A model generated the notes under the pieces. It saw only the letters and a program-made list of their open reading frames with translations. It was not told where the DNA came from and ran no database searches. 12,543 nt of DNA from Anaerolineae bacterium (GTDB taxonomy: Bacteria; Chloroflexota; Anaerolineae; B4-G1), in NCBI GenBank assembly GCA_030620125.1, contig JAUXFI010000035.1, positions 1-12,543 on the forward strand. Reading direction: 5' to 3'. Of the stretch, positions 1 to 6,869 are shown piece after piece. Each line of letters begins with the position of its first letter. Position 1 is the first letter of the stretch. The translations under genes were made by a program, and so were the position numbers.

Positions 1-65
1 AAAACCCGGTTTCTGATCTACCCCCTGAACGGATACCCGGAATATACTCAGCGCACTTGAAAAAG
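1..65. repeat. 65-bp direct repeat, copy 1
   Basis: Positions 1-65 recur at 195-259 with a single difference (G at 8, A at 202). The match stops at 66/260. The left limit cannot be judged because copy 1 starts at the window edge. No reading frame is conserved across it, so it looks like an interspersed non-coding repeat rather than a duplicated gene end. Confidence 0.9.
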
Positions 66-91
66 CCAGGGATTGGAAATCCCCGCCTAAA

Positions 92-149
92 GTTGAGAAG
101 CGCCCTCAGGCGCTAAATCAGGCCATAGGCCCTGAGGGGCCTTTTCAGC
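92..149. other. Imperfect hairpin between the two direct repeats
   Basis: Bases 92-113 pair with 128-149 over about 22 positions with a handful of mismatches. The cores are CGCCCTCAGGCG and GGCCCTGAGGGGCC, around a 14-nt loop. On the plus strand the 3' arm contains CCTTTTC, so it could act as a weak terminator for a gene left of the window; this role is inferred. A second small stem, GGCTTC (174-179) with GAAGCC (186-191), follows. Confidence 0.45.
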
Positions 150-194
150 TTCAGACGACGAATTCTATTCGGCGGCTTCGCTTGTGAAGCCCCA

Positions 195-259
195 AAAACC
201 CAGTTTCTGATCTACCCCCTGAACGGATACCCGGAATATACTCAGCGCACTTGAAAAAG
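195..259. repeat. 65-bp direct repeat, copy 2
   Basis: Second copy of the repeat at 1-65, 64 of 65 identical, offset 194 bases. Between it and the end of the KAP gene (260-412) I see no credible gene, promoter or strong hairpin. The short open frames there lack ribosome binding sites. Confidence 0.9.
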
Positions 260-412
260 TGTTAAATTGCGCGCACAGGGGAAAAAAGTACCTCGGATAA
301 AGAAACACACGATAAGCGCGTATCCCAAGGCCAAGGGACACGTTTTGTCTCGACTTGTGGTTGAACATTGTGTATTTCCACAGGCGAAAGTCTCCGACCG
401 AATCCGCCTGCC

Positions 413-2725
413 CTATTCGTCATCCGTCGGCTCACCATTATCGGCTGCCGGCTCGCCGCTATCCGCTACCGGCTGCGGTCCCGTGACGACGCGGAAGCCT
501 ATGCGATTGGAACGGTGGTCGGGGTGACTGTAATCGCGGGCGAAGCAGCGCGCGTCCTCGGCGTGAAAATTCCACGAACCCCCACGAATGACGATCTGGT
601 TTTCTCCCGCCCGCGAAGTCGTCCATTCCCACACGTTGCCCGCGCAGTCGAGCAGGCCGTAGGGACTGGCCCCGTCCGGGTAAACTCCCACCGGCGTCGT
701 GCTTCCTATTCCGCTTTCGCGCACGTTGGCCCGCTGAAGGTCAAACACGTCTCCCCAGGGGTAGACTCGCCCATCCTCGCCCCGCGCTGCCTTTTCCCAT
801 TCCTCCTCGGTGGGCAGCCGCGCGCCGGCCCAATCGCAATAGGCGCGGGCATCCTCCCAACTCACCAGCACCACGGGATGACTGGCTTTGCCCTCCGGGT
901 AGATACGTCGTTGCCGGTCCCAGTTATACGGCTCGGCCCACACTTCGTCGAGATAGGGCACAGGCTGAGTGGGGTTTTCGGCCAGGAAGCGGGCGTACTG
1001 CCCGTTCGTGACCGGGTAGCGGCCGATGCGGCAGGCCATCACGTAGGTTGGTTCTCCTCGCTCACCGTGCTCGAACTCGCCGCCGGGGAGATTCGCCATC
1101 CCGTCGAGGTCCCGTGGGTCGCCCAGGTACGCCAGGGCAGTGCCGGCCGAGATGCGCTCCGTGGGGCTGGCCTTCGCCCCTGGACCGAGCAGTTGCACCA
1201 GGGCTTCGACGTACTCGACTGCCAGGCCCTCCGCCTGCACAGCGGCTACACCGGCCCGTATGCGGGTAAAGTCGTTACTCAACAAGTCGTGCCACCGCCG
1301 GGTGGCTTCCGTCTCCGGCGCTGGTCTTGTTTCCTCACCGGTCGTGCGGGTCAGGTAGATATAGGCATTGATCTGATCCGGGGTCAGGTCGGCGAAGGCC
1401 GGCCCTGCTCGCAGCATCCGCAACAGCGGCTTGTAGCGCAGATACTGCTCCAACAGCGTCGCAGCCTCCGACGCTTCTTCGACGAGCGGCGGCACCGCGC
1501 GGCGCACTTCAAGCCCCTCCCGCGCTGCCAGTTCCAGGTCCTGGATGAGGTTGGGATATTCCAGTAGATCGCGGTAGAGGTCGCGATAACGCGCCTGGAT
1601 AACGACCATCTTGGCCAGGAGCTCTGGCACGACTGGTTCCATCGTGTCTGCCGCCACCCGGCGCTCGGCCAGTTTGAGCAGCAGGCGAAAGATGTTGAGC
1701 GTGCGCTTCACCACGCGCGGGTTGGGTTCGAGGCCCAGCGCAAATATCTCCCCGCAGCCCAAAGATAGATATGGATCGTGCCGCTCAATGAAGCCGGATA
1801 TCTGCTCATCCTCCAGCGGCGGCAGGTAAAAAGGAAGTTGCACGATCTCTTCCAGGTAACCCTGCCCGGCCACGGGGATGCTCTCTGCCCCTTCACCACT
1901 TCCTACCAGATAGCTGGCATATTGCACCTGTACTACCCGCTCGATGACATCCCGATCGGCAGCGATGAAAAAGACGCACCCCGGTACATCGAGGAACAGC
2001 TTGATCGCCTCCAATACCTCGACCGCGCGTGTTGGCAAGCAGCGATCCAGATCGTCAATAAAGACCACCAGCAGGTCATTGCGGCTCCAGACGTACTCAC
2101 GCACCAGGTGAGCGAATCCTCCTCTGAATTCCTCCAGCAGCATCAGTTGCCGGCGATATACCTCGGTGTGCTCGCGCTCAAAGGCCGAGATAACCTCCTC
2201 TACGGTTCCTATCTCACCCTGCAACAGTTGGACCAATTGGAGGAAGGTGGAGGGGCTGGGAACCAGAGAAACGCCCAGCTTTAGCGCCCCCTTGCCCAGT
2301 TTGGGCCAGTCAATCTGGATCGAGCCCATCTCGGTGCGCTGCACGTCGGCGTAGAGTCTCATCCGCCAGTCCGCGACCTGCTGGGCGTCCTCCTCGTTGA
2401 GCTGGCCCCCTGCGAGGCCCTCCAGAACGCGCAACAGCAGCGCTCTCCACAGCGCCCCCTCGTCTCGTTCGTACTGCCAGGCGTTGAACCAGACGACCCT
2501 CGCCGAGCGATGGGCCGTAGTGCGGCGATTGAGCAACTGCTCGGCGACCAGCCGCATCAGGCTGGTCTTGCCGCTACCCCACGCGCCGAACACGCCGATG
2601 GTGATGGGAGTATCCGCGGTAAGCACCACCTCGGACAGAATGTCGGCGTAGTGGGAAAAGTTGAGCCGATCGTGCCTCTCACCCAGGATAGCCTGGTCGG
2701 TCCACAGGCTACGCAACTCGTCCAT
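413..2725 (-). CDS. KAP-family P-loop NTPase fused to an FGE/sulfatase-modifying-factor-type domain
   Basis: A 770-aa protein. Residues ~20-350 form a KAP-type NTPase: Walker A GAWGSGKTS at 47-55, the NAWQYE motif at 81-86, Walker B LLVVFIDDLDR at 218-228, and a basic NPRVVKRTLN stretch at 335-344. A helical linker follows (~360-540), ending in RISAGTALAYLGDPRDL, which resembles a HEAT-like unit. Residues ~545-748 are a formylglycine-generating-enzyme/SUMF1 domain (GRYPVTNGQYARF, RLPTEEEWEKAAR, GNVWEW, RGGSW, IGFRVV). The paired catalytic cysteines of true FGE are absent: the segment after RGGSW has only C727. The domain is therefore probably a C-type-lectin-fold binding module, not an oxidase. 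No convincing membrane segment is seen, unlike many KAP proteins. The start is fixed by GGAGGA (2731-2736), 5 nt upstream. A sensor or conflict-system role is an inference. Confidence 0.85.
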   Translation of the reverse strand: MDELRSLWTDQAILGERHDRLNFSHYADILSEVVLTADTPITIGVFGAWGSGKTSLMRLVAEQLLNRRTTAHRSARVVWFNAWQYERDEGALWRALLLRVLEGLAGGQLNEEDAQQVADWRMRLYADVQRTEMGSIQIDWPKLGKGALKLGVSLVPSPSTFLQLVQLLQGEIGTVEEVISAFEREHTEVYRRQLMLLEEFRGGFAHLVREYVWSRNDLLVVFIDDLDRCLPTRAVEVLEAIKLFLDVPGCVFFIAADRDVIERVVQVQYASYLVGSGEGAESIPVAGQGYLEEIVQLPFYLPPLEDEQISGFIERHDPYLSLGCGEIFALGLEPNPRVVKRTLNIFRLLLKLAERRVAADTMEPVVPELLAKMVVIQARYRDLYRDLLEYPNLIQDLELAAREGLEVRRAVPPLVEEASEAATLLEQYLRYKPLLRMLRAGPAFADLTPDQINAYIYLTRTTGEETRPAPETEATRRWHDLLSNDFTRIRAGVAAVQAEGLAVEYVEALVQLLGPGAKASPTERISAGTALAYLGDPRDLDGMANLPGGEFEHGERGEPTYVMACRIGRYPVTNGQYARFLAENPTQPVPYLDEVWAEPYNWDRQRRIYPEGKASHPVVLVSWEDARAYCDWAGARLPTEEEWEKAARGEDGRVYPWGDVFDLQRANVRESGIGSTTPVGVYPDGASPYGLLDCAGNVWEWTTSRAGENQIVIRGGSWNFHAEDARCFARDYSHPDHRSNRIGFRVVTGPQPVADSGEPAADNGEPTDDE

Positions 2726-2787
2726 AAATTTCCTCCGATCTCATCTCGTTGTAATCTTTCCTCAGTCATAATCACAGGCTGCCCTCA

Positions 2788-2816
2788 ATTATACACATCT
2801 TGTCGACTTGGTACAA
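2788..2816 (-). promoter_or_regulatory. Promoter of the KAP-FGE gene
   Basis: On the minus strand, -35 TTGTAC (2816-2811), a 17-bp spacer, then a perfect -10 TATAAT (2793-2788). It lies about 60 bp upstream of the ATG at 2725. Its -35 box overlaps that of the divergent M16 promoter by three bases. Confidence 0.65.
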
Positions 2817-2836
2817 ACCGCCGGTTGTGGTATCAT
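2808..2836 (+). promoter_or_regulatory. Promoter of the M16 peptidase operon
   Basis: -35 TTGGTA (2808-2813), a 17-bp spacer, -10 TATCAT (2831-2836) preceded by TGG as an extended -10. The start of transcription would fall near 2843, inside the odd palindrome CTCAAATTGAG (2842-2852), which is a possible operator. The -35 overlaps the -35 of the KAP promoter on the other strand. Confidence 0.6.
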
Positions 2837-2863
2837 GAGACCTCAAATTGAGCAGAGGCAGCG

Positions 2864-2907
2864 TAGGGCGGTTTTGCTAACCGCCCTAGTCGGATAGCGA
2901 ATCCGAC
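2864..2907. repeat. Tandem hairpins (REP-like) in the leader of the M16 operon
   Basis: Two stem-loops stand side by side: TAGGGCGGTT (2864-2873) with AACCGCCCTA (2879-2888), 10 bp and a 5-nt loop; and GTCGGAT (2889-2895) with ATCCGAC (2901-2907), 7 bp and a 5-nt loop. They sit about 20 nt into the predicted transcript and 55 nt before the start codon. No U-tract follows, so they are not simple terminators. The style is that of short interspersed palindromic repeats. Confidence 0.65.
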
Positions 2908-2962
2908 CTACTGTCGTTGGCTACACCCTCACGCTTCGCCGATCTCAGCCGGAGGTAATCGA

Positions 2963-4234
2963 ATGACAATTCTGAAAACCGCATTGGACAACGGCCTGAC
3001 AGTCCTCATCAAGGAGGCGCACACCGCACCGGTGGCCAGTTTCTGGATCTGGTATCGGGTGGGAAGTCGCAACGAGTACACAGGCATCACGGGCATCTCT
3101 CACTGGGCCGAGCACATGCTTTTCAAGGGAACACACATGTTCCCCAAAGGCGCGGCCGAAAAAGCGATTGCCTGTGAGGGTGGCGTTTTCAACGGTATGA
3201 CCTGGCACGATTTCACGACCTACTTTGCCACGCTGCCCACCGAACGTATCGAGTTGGCGCTGCGCATTGAGGCCGACCGTTTGGCCAACTCGATCTTCGA
3301 CCCCGACGAAACCGCCTCTGAGCGCACCGTCATCATCAGCGAGCGTCAGGGAGCAGAAAACAACCCTGAATTTCTGCTCAACGAAGAATTGATGTCGGCC
3401 GCTTTCCGCGTGCATCCCTACGGCACCGACACCATCGGCCACATGTGCGACCTGGAGACGATGACCCGCGACCAACTCTACACGCATTATCGCACCTACT
3501 ACACGCCTCGCAACGCGCTGGTCGTCGCCGTGGGCGATTTCGATACCGGCGAAATGCTGCGGCTGGTCGAGCAGCACTTTGGCGCGATCCCGAACGGCCC
3601 GGACATTCCTCCGATGAACGCCGTCGAACCGCCGCAGAAGGGGGAGCGGAGAGTGATGCTGGAGGGAGAAGGCAACGTCGCTTACCTCCAGATGGCCTTT
3701 CGCGCCCCCTCCGTCCGCGAGCCTGACTTTATCGCCCTGACCGCGCTCGATGCAGCGCTCAGCGGAGCCAGCGGGATACTCACCGGCGGAGGCTTGACCA
3801 ACAAGAGCAGTCGCCTCTACAAGGCGCTCGTGGCGACGGAACTGGCAACCGCCATATCCGGTTCCTTGATCCCGACGGTTGACCCCTACGTCTACAGCCT
3901 CTCGGCGGTCGCGCGCGCAGGCCATACCCTGGCCGAGGTAGAAGAGGCGCTGGACGCGGAACTGGCACGCGCAGTCGCCGAGCCGATTACGCTGCAGGAA
4001 CTGACCAAAACGATCAAGCAGGCCAAGGCACAGTTCGCCTACTCCAGCGAGTCCATCACCGGACAGGCACACTGGATGGGCTTTTGCGAGATCTTTGCCG
4101 ACTACACCTGGTTTGAGAACTATGTCGCCAACCTGAGCGCCGTCACCGTCGAGGACGTGCAGCGCGTGGCACAGACATATCTCAGGCGCTCGAATCGCAC
4201 GACAGGATGGTACGTACCCGAGAGTAATGAGTAA
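2963..4234 (+). CDS. M16-family zinc peptidase, catalytic subunit
   Basis: A 423-aa pitrilysin/processing-peptidase-type protein (M16B size). The inverted zinc motif HxxEH is present as HWAEH (H47, E50, H51), followed by the FKGT turn. The third ligand E127 lies 76 residues after H51, in TVIISERQ. The C-terminal half carries the partner-domain SSRLYKALV segment (282-290). No signal peptide is visible, so a cytoplasmic location is likely. The start follows GGAGG (2951-2955) at 7-nt spacing. It is followed 67 bp later by a second M16 gene that lacks the metal site. In this family such pairs typically form a heterodimeric clamshell that degrades peptides; that the two pair here is inferred from adjacency and complementary motifs. 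Confidence 0.93.
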   Translation: MTILKTALDNGLTVLIKEAHTAPVASFWIWYRVGSRNEYTGITGISHWAEHMLFKGTHMFPKGAAEKAIACEGGVFNGMTWHDFTTYFATLPTERIELALRIEADRLANSIFDPDETASERTVIISERQGAENNPEFLLNEELMSAAFRVHPYGTDTIGHMCDLETMTRDQLYTHYRTYYTPRNALVVAVGDFDTGEMLRLVEQHFGAIPNGPDIPPMNAVEPPQKGERRVMLEGEGNVAYLQMAFRAPSVREPDFIALTALDAALSGASGILTGGGLTNKSSRLYKALVATELATAISGSLIPTVDPYVYSLSAVARAGHTLAEVEEALDAELARAVAEPITLQELTKTIKQAKAQFAYSSESITGQAHWMGFCEIFADYTWFENYVANLSAVTVEDVQRVAQTYLRRSNRTTGWYVPESNE

Positions 4235-4290
4235 TGCGTAAAACGTAATGTGCAGGGTGCGATTACGTTTTACGTTTCACGTTTTACGCA
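4234..4290. repeat. Short tandem/inverted intergenic repeat (ACGTTTTACG type)
   Basis: Between the M16 genes, ATGCGTAAAACGTAAT (4234-4249) is the reverse complement of material in 4262-4290, which reads as overlapping ACGTTTTACG/ACGTTTCACG units. The same CACGTTTCACGTTTCAC type of sequence recurs before dtd (8240-8256), there too just ahead of a ribosome binding site. Confidence 0.6.
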
Positions 4291-4301
4291 TAAGGAGACC
4301 A

Positions 4302-5567
4302 ATGTCTATCCCTGGACCCAATGACATCACACGCTGCGAACTGCCCAACGGGATCGTCGTGTTGGCGCGTGAGAACCACAACAGCCCGTCCGTCATCGTG
4401 AGCGGCTACCTGCAGGCGGGAGCCTGCGACGAACGTCCGGTGCAGGCCGGGCTGGCTGCCTTTACCGCCAGCACCCTGATGCGCGGCACCGCCAAGCGCA
4501 CCTTTGAGCAGATTTACGAAGAGACGGAATCGGTCGGCGCCAGCGTTGCCGTCAGCTCGGGCACGCACACCACCGGCTTTGGCGCCAAGAGCCTCGTCGA
4601 AGACCTGCCGCTGGCCCTCGACGTCCTCGCCAACGCGCTGCGCTGTCCCATCTTCCCCCGCGACGAGGTCGAGAAATTGCGCGGCGAGATCCTCACTGCC
4701 CTGGAGGAGCGTGCCAACGACACGCGGCGTATGGCTGGCCTTACCTTCCACGAACTGACCTATCCCGAAGGGCATCCTTATGCTCGCAGCGCGGTCGGTT
4801 ACACCGAGACGATCAGCAAGATCAGCCGCGATGACCTGGCCGAGTTCTATGCCGGTGGCTACGGCCCGCAGGGCATGGTCATCATCGTAGTGGGCGCGCT
4901 GGAGACTGCCGACGCGCTGGCGCAGATCGAGGCCGCCTTCGGCGACTGGCAGGGCCACAATTACGAGCGTGCTCCGCTCCCCGAGGTTCCCCGCATCGCC
5001 GAGACTCGCCAGCGCACCGTTTCCATTCCCGGCAAGACGCAATCAGACATCGTCCTGGGTTATCCTGGCCCCCCTCGCGTCGCGCCGGACTTTTTGGACG
5101 CGGTTGTGTGCAACTCTATCCTGGGCATATTCGGATTGATGGGTCGCCTGGGGGAAAAAGTGCGCGACGAGCAAGGATTGGCCTACTATTCGTTCAGCCA
5201 CGTGAATGGCGGCCCCGGCCCCGGTCCCTGGAGCGTCGTCGCCGGCGTCAACCCGGCCAACGTCGAGCAGGCCATCGCCAGCATCCGCGACGAAATCCGC
5301 CGCATCTGCGAGGAACCGGTGGGCGCGGACGAATTGGCCGACAACAAGGCTTTCATCACGGGCAGCCTGCCCCTGCGGTTGGAGACGAACGAAGGTGTAG
5401 CGCGGGCCATTCTCGATATGGAGCGTTATGACCTGGGGCTGGACTACCTGGAGCGTTACACTGGCTTGATGGGCGAGATCACCATCGAACAGGTGCAGGC
5501 CACTGCCCAGCGCTGGCTGGACCCCGATGCGTATGCCCTCGCCGTCGCCGGGCCGCCGGCAGCGTGA
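4302..5567 (+). CDS. M16-family peptidase homologue, non-catalytic subunit
   Basis: A 421-aa M16-fold protein. The position of the HxxEH motif is occupied by AFTAS (53-57), within LAAFTASTLMRGT, so the zinc site is lost. The C-terminal domain keeps the conserved segment GRLGEKVRDEQGLAYYSF (281-298), with the Arg/Tyr pair that completes the active site of the catalytic partner in two-gene M16 systems. Start chosen at ATG 4302, preceded by AAGGAG (4292-4297) at 4-nt spacing; the longer open frame beginning at 4248 runs through the intergenic repeat and has no ribosome binding site. The stop codon TGA (5565-5567) shares its last base with the inverted repeat that follows. Confidence 0.92.
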   Translation: MSIPGPNDITRCELPNGIVVLARENHNSPSVIVSGYLQAGACDERPVQAGLAAFTASTLMRGTAKRTFEQIYEETESVGASVAVSSGTHTTGFGAKSLVEDLPLALDVLANALRCPIFPRDEVEKLRGEILTALEERANDTRRMAGLTFHELTYPEGHPYARSAVGYTETISKISRDDLAEFYAGGYGPQGMVIIVVGALETADALAQIEAAFGDWQGHNYERAPLPEVPRIAETRQRTVSIPGKTQSDIVLGYPGPPRVAPDFLDAVVCNSILGIFGLMGRLGEKVRDEQGLAYYSFSHVNGGPGPGPWSVVAGVNPANVEQAIASIRDEIRRICEEPVGADELADNKAFITGSLPLRLETNEGVARAILDMERYDLGLDYLERYTGLMGEITIEQVQATAQRWLDPDAYALAVAGPPAA

Positions 5568-5667
5568 ACCTTGCGAAGGTTTGTCAGCGGGTTAGGAGGC
5601 CAAGCCGCCTTTCGTCCACCGAACAGCACTGCTTTTTGCCGAGGTTGTCCACAACCTTCGCAAGGTT
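5567..5667. repeat. 101-bp unit bounded by 15-bp inverted repeats (unit A)
   Basis: AACCTTGCGAAGGTT (5567-5581) and its exact reverse complement AACCTTCGCAAGGTT (5653-5667) enclose 71 bp. Each end is itself a near-palindrome (AACCTT/AAGGTT around GCG or CGC). The same pair of ends recurs at 10434-10531 around an unrelated interior. The unit exactly fills the gap between the M16 stop and the acpS start region. It is too small to encode a protein and looks like a non-autonomous mobile or structural element. Confidence 0.85.
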
Positions 5668-5673
5668 ATGCTT

Positions 5674-6048
5674 ATGCTCACCGTCGGCGTTGACCTGATC
5701 GAAATCTCCCGCATTGAGCGGATACTGGCGCGCTACGGCGACCGCTTCCTGGAGCGCGTCTTCACCCCGGCCGAAATCCTGTACTGCCGGGCCCGTCCAG
5801 CGGAACTCGCGGCCCGCTTCGCCGCCAAGGAGGCCGTCTCCAAGGCGCTGGGGGTGGGCGTGCAGATGATGTCCCGCGATGGCATCAACTGGCGGGACGT
5901 ACAAGTCGTCGGCGACGCGCGGGGCAAGCCGCTCGTGCGCCTCTACGGTCGTGCCGCCGAGCGTGCCGGCGAACTCGGCCTCACTGAGTGGGCGGTCAGC
6001 CTCAGCCACACCCGCGAATACGCCGTCGCCTTTGTGGTAGCGCAGTAG
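5674..6048 (+). CDS. acpS: Holo-[acyl-carrier-protein] synthase
   Basis: A 124-aa 4'-phosphopantetheinyl transferase of the AcpS family (usual length about 120-130). It moves the phosphopantetheine arm of CoA to a serine of acyl carrier protein, activating fatty-acid synthesis. Visible signatures are GVDLIEISRI at 5-14 with metal-binding D7, RFAAKEAVSKALG at 48-60 with E53, and the C-terminal WAVSLSHTREYAVAFV block (106-121). ATG 5674 is preferred because AAGG (5662-5665) lies 8 nt upstream; ATG 5668, two codons earlier, has only 2-nt spacing. That ribosome binding site lies inside the right arm of the inverted-repeat unit A. The stop is TAG at 6046-6048. Confidence 0.95.
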   Translation: MLTVGVDLIEISRIERILARYGDRFLERVFTPAEILYCRARPAELAARFAAKEAVSKALGVGVQMMSRDGINWRDVQVVGDARGKPLVRLYGRAAERAGELGLTEWAVSLSHTREYAVAFVVAQ

Positions 6049-6078
6049 GTGGGCTGTCCCATCAGAGTGAGTCACTCC

Positions 6079-6107
6079 TTGCTATAGATCTATCTTCATA
6101 GTACACT
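6079..6107 (+). promoter_or_regulatory. Promoter of the small two-gene cassette
   Basis: -35 TTGCTA (6079-6084), a 17-bp spacer, -10 TACACT (6102-6107), about 60 bp before the first start codon. The surrounding 6049-6166 is visibly more AT-rich than the flanking genes. Confidence 0.55.
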
Positions 6108-6166
6108 AAACTCCGAAGGCAACTATAAAGTCTCGTAGACCACGACGGCGGATCGAGGATTTCGTG

Positions 6167-6463
6167 ATGACATTCACGCAGGATGATCAAGTCCTGGTTC
6201 ATCTTGAGCGAGAGGGTCGCACTGTGGTCAAATTCTCTGTCCAATATCGTGCCCGGATTCAGGGAGAGTGGCAGCCTATCGTGCGTTTTGATACGGCGCA
6301 TGGACGTGCCCACAAAGACATCAGTTATCCTGATGGCACACAGGAGACGCAAAAACTGAAATTGGATGATTACGGCATCGCGTTGACACATGCCCTGCGT
6401 GATGTGAAAGCACGCTGGGAGTTCTGCCGTGAGCGGGATGAGAGGTGGCGTGATGGAACGTGA
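6167..6463 (+). CDS. Small protein resembling DUF7718
   Basis: A 98-aa soluble protein starting MTFTQDDQVLVHLEREG, with a central β-rich core containing QPIVRFDTAHGRAHKDISYP. That VRFDTAHG...H pattern recalls the DUF7718 family, of unknown function; the assignment is from memory and not checked by search. ATG 6167 is preferred (GAGG at 6155-6158, 8 nt away) over the GTG at 6164. It overlaps the next gene by 11 bp, so the two are translationally coupled. Base composition is lower in GC than trpS or acpS, which hints at acquisition. A toxin-antitoxin-like or accessory cassette is a guess based on size, overlap and an independent promoter. Confidence 0.75.
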   Translation: MTFTQDDQVLVHLEREGRTVVKFSVQYRARIQGEWQPIVRFDTAHGRAHKDISYPDGTQETQKLKLDDYGIALTHALRDVKARWEFCRERDERWRDGT

Positions 6464-6728
6464 AGAGCAATTCAGACGCAATCACGATTTGTTCGAGGTG
6501 TTTATGCTGGAGGCACTAAACAACCCGGAACTAACTGAACACATTCCTAATGGCGCATCGGTTATCTTCCTCCCGGCGAACGCTCCTGAACTCCTGGAAG
6601 CCAATCTGGAACTTGCCCGCATAAGACGGCAGGAAGGCGAACAGGTCGTCTTTGTGCGGGTGAAACTTGTGCCTGAGGTGCGCACCCTCTTCGTCCCCCA
6701 CATGAGCGTCGAGCCGGCCTTTGCATAG
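6453..6728 (+). CDS. Small protein resembling DUF5647
   Basis: A 91-aa protein beginning MEREEQFRRNHDLFEVFMLE. An N-terminal helical part is followed by IPNGASVIFLPANAPELLEA, then LELARIRRQEGEQVVFVRVKL. The pattern of helix, NPEL, GASVIFLP, later ELAR, VVFVRVK recalls the DUF5647 family (function unknown); not verified by search. ATG 6453 is chosen because AGAGG (6441-6445) sits 7 nt upstream; the frame extends to a GTG at 6429 without a better site. It overlaps the preceding gene by 11 bp. A small acidic/basic pair in one operon may form a complex; this is inference. Confidence 0.75.
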   Translation: MEREEQFRRNHDLFEVFMLEALNNPELTEHIPNGASVIFLPANAPELLEANLELARIRRQEGEQVVFVRVKLVPEVRTLFVPHMSVEPAFA

Positions 6729-6740
6729 AGCACATCGCAC

Positions 6741-6781
6741 GAAAGCAAGCGGCTCGCCTGACGGGGGCCGCTTTCGCTTTC
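6741..6781 (+). terminator. Probable terminator hairpin after the small-protein pair
   Basis: GAAAGC (6741-6746) pairs with GCTTTC (6776-6781) and AAGCGGC (6747-6753) with GCCGCTT (6767-6773), with a 2-nt bulge on the 3' side. The stem is 13 bp, begins 12 nt after the stop codon and precedes the trpS promoter. The following U-tract is poor, so efficiency is uncertain. Confidence 0.5.
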
Positions 6782-6788
6782 GAAACAC

Positions 6789-6833
6789 GCAACACGTGTG
6801 TTGCTTGCTCCCCCGCCGCTCCTGTGGTACACT
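6789..6833 (+). promoter_or_regulatory. trpS promoter with adjacent palindrome
   Basis: -35 TTGCTC (6805-6810), a 17-bp spacer, -10 TACACT (6828-6833) with TGG before it. Directly upstream of the -35 is the palindrome GCAACACGTGTGTTGC (6789-6804; 7-bp arms around GT), a candidate operator or activator site. The predicted transcript has a leader of about 30 nt, too short for a T-box or attenuator. Confidence 0.55.
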
Positions 6834-6869
6834 ACGCCCACGTAAATCAGAGAGAGGAGCATCCACAAG

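Noticed and set aside
165..368. A 67-codon minus-strand frame ending SEAAE.
   Set aside because: It runs through the 65-bp repeat, has no ribosome binding site and no recognisable sequence; at most a decayed gene end.
413..620. Possible DGR variable region at the 3' end of the KAP-FGE gene, because FGE-type folds are known DGR targets.
   Set aside because: No reverse transcriptase and no near-copy template of this segment is present in the window, and codons there are not enriched in AAY.
368..1567. A 399-codon plus-strand open frame opposite the KAP-FGE gene.
   Set aside because: It has no ribosome binding site or recognisable domain, and the opposite strand has continuous KAP and FGE motifs. 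It is a high-GC antisense shadow.
2945..4072. A 375-codon minus-strand open frame opposite the first M16 gene.
   Set aside because: The plus strand carries HxxEH and the third zinc ligand at the right spacing; the antisense frame has no recognisable motif.
5567..5667. CRISPR-like repeats at 5567-5667 and 10434-10531.
   Set aside because: The two 15-bp motifs are inverted, not direct, occur once per side and are not arrayed.
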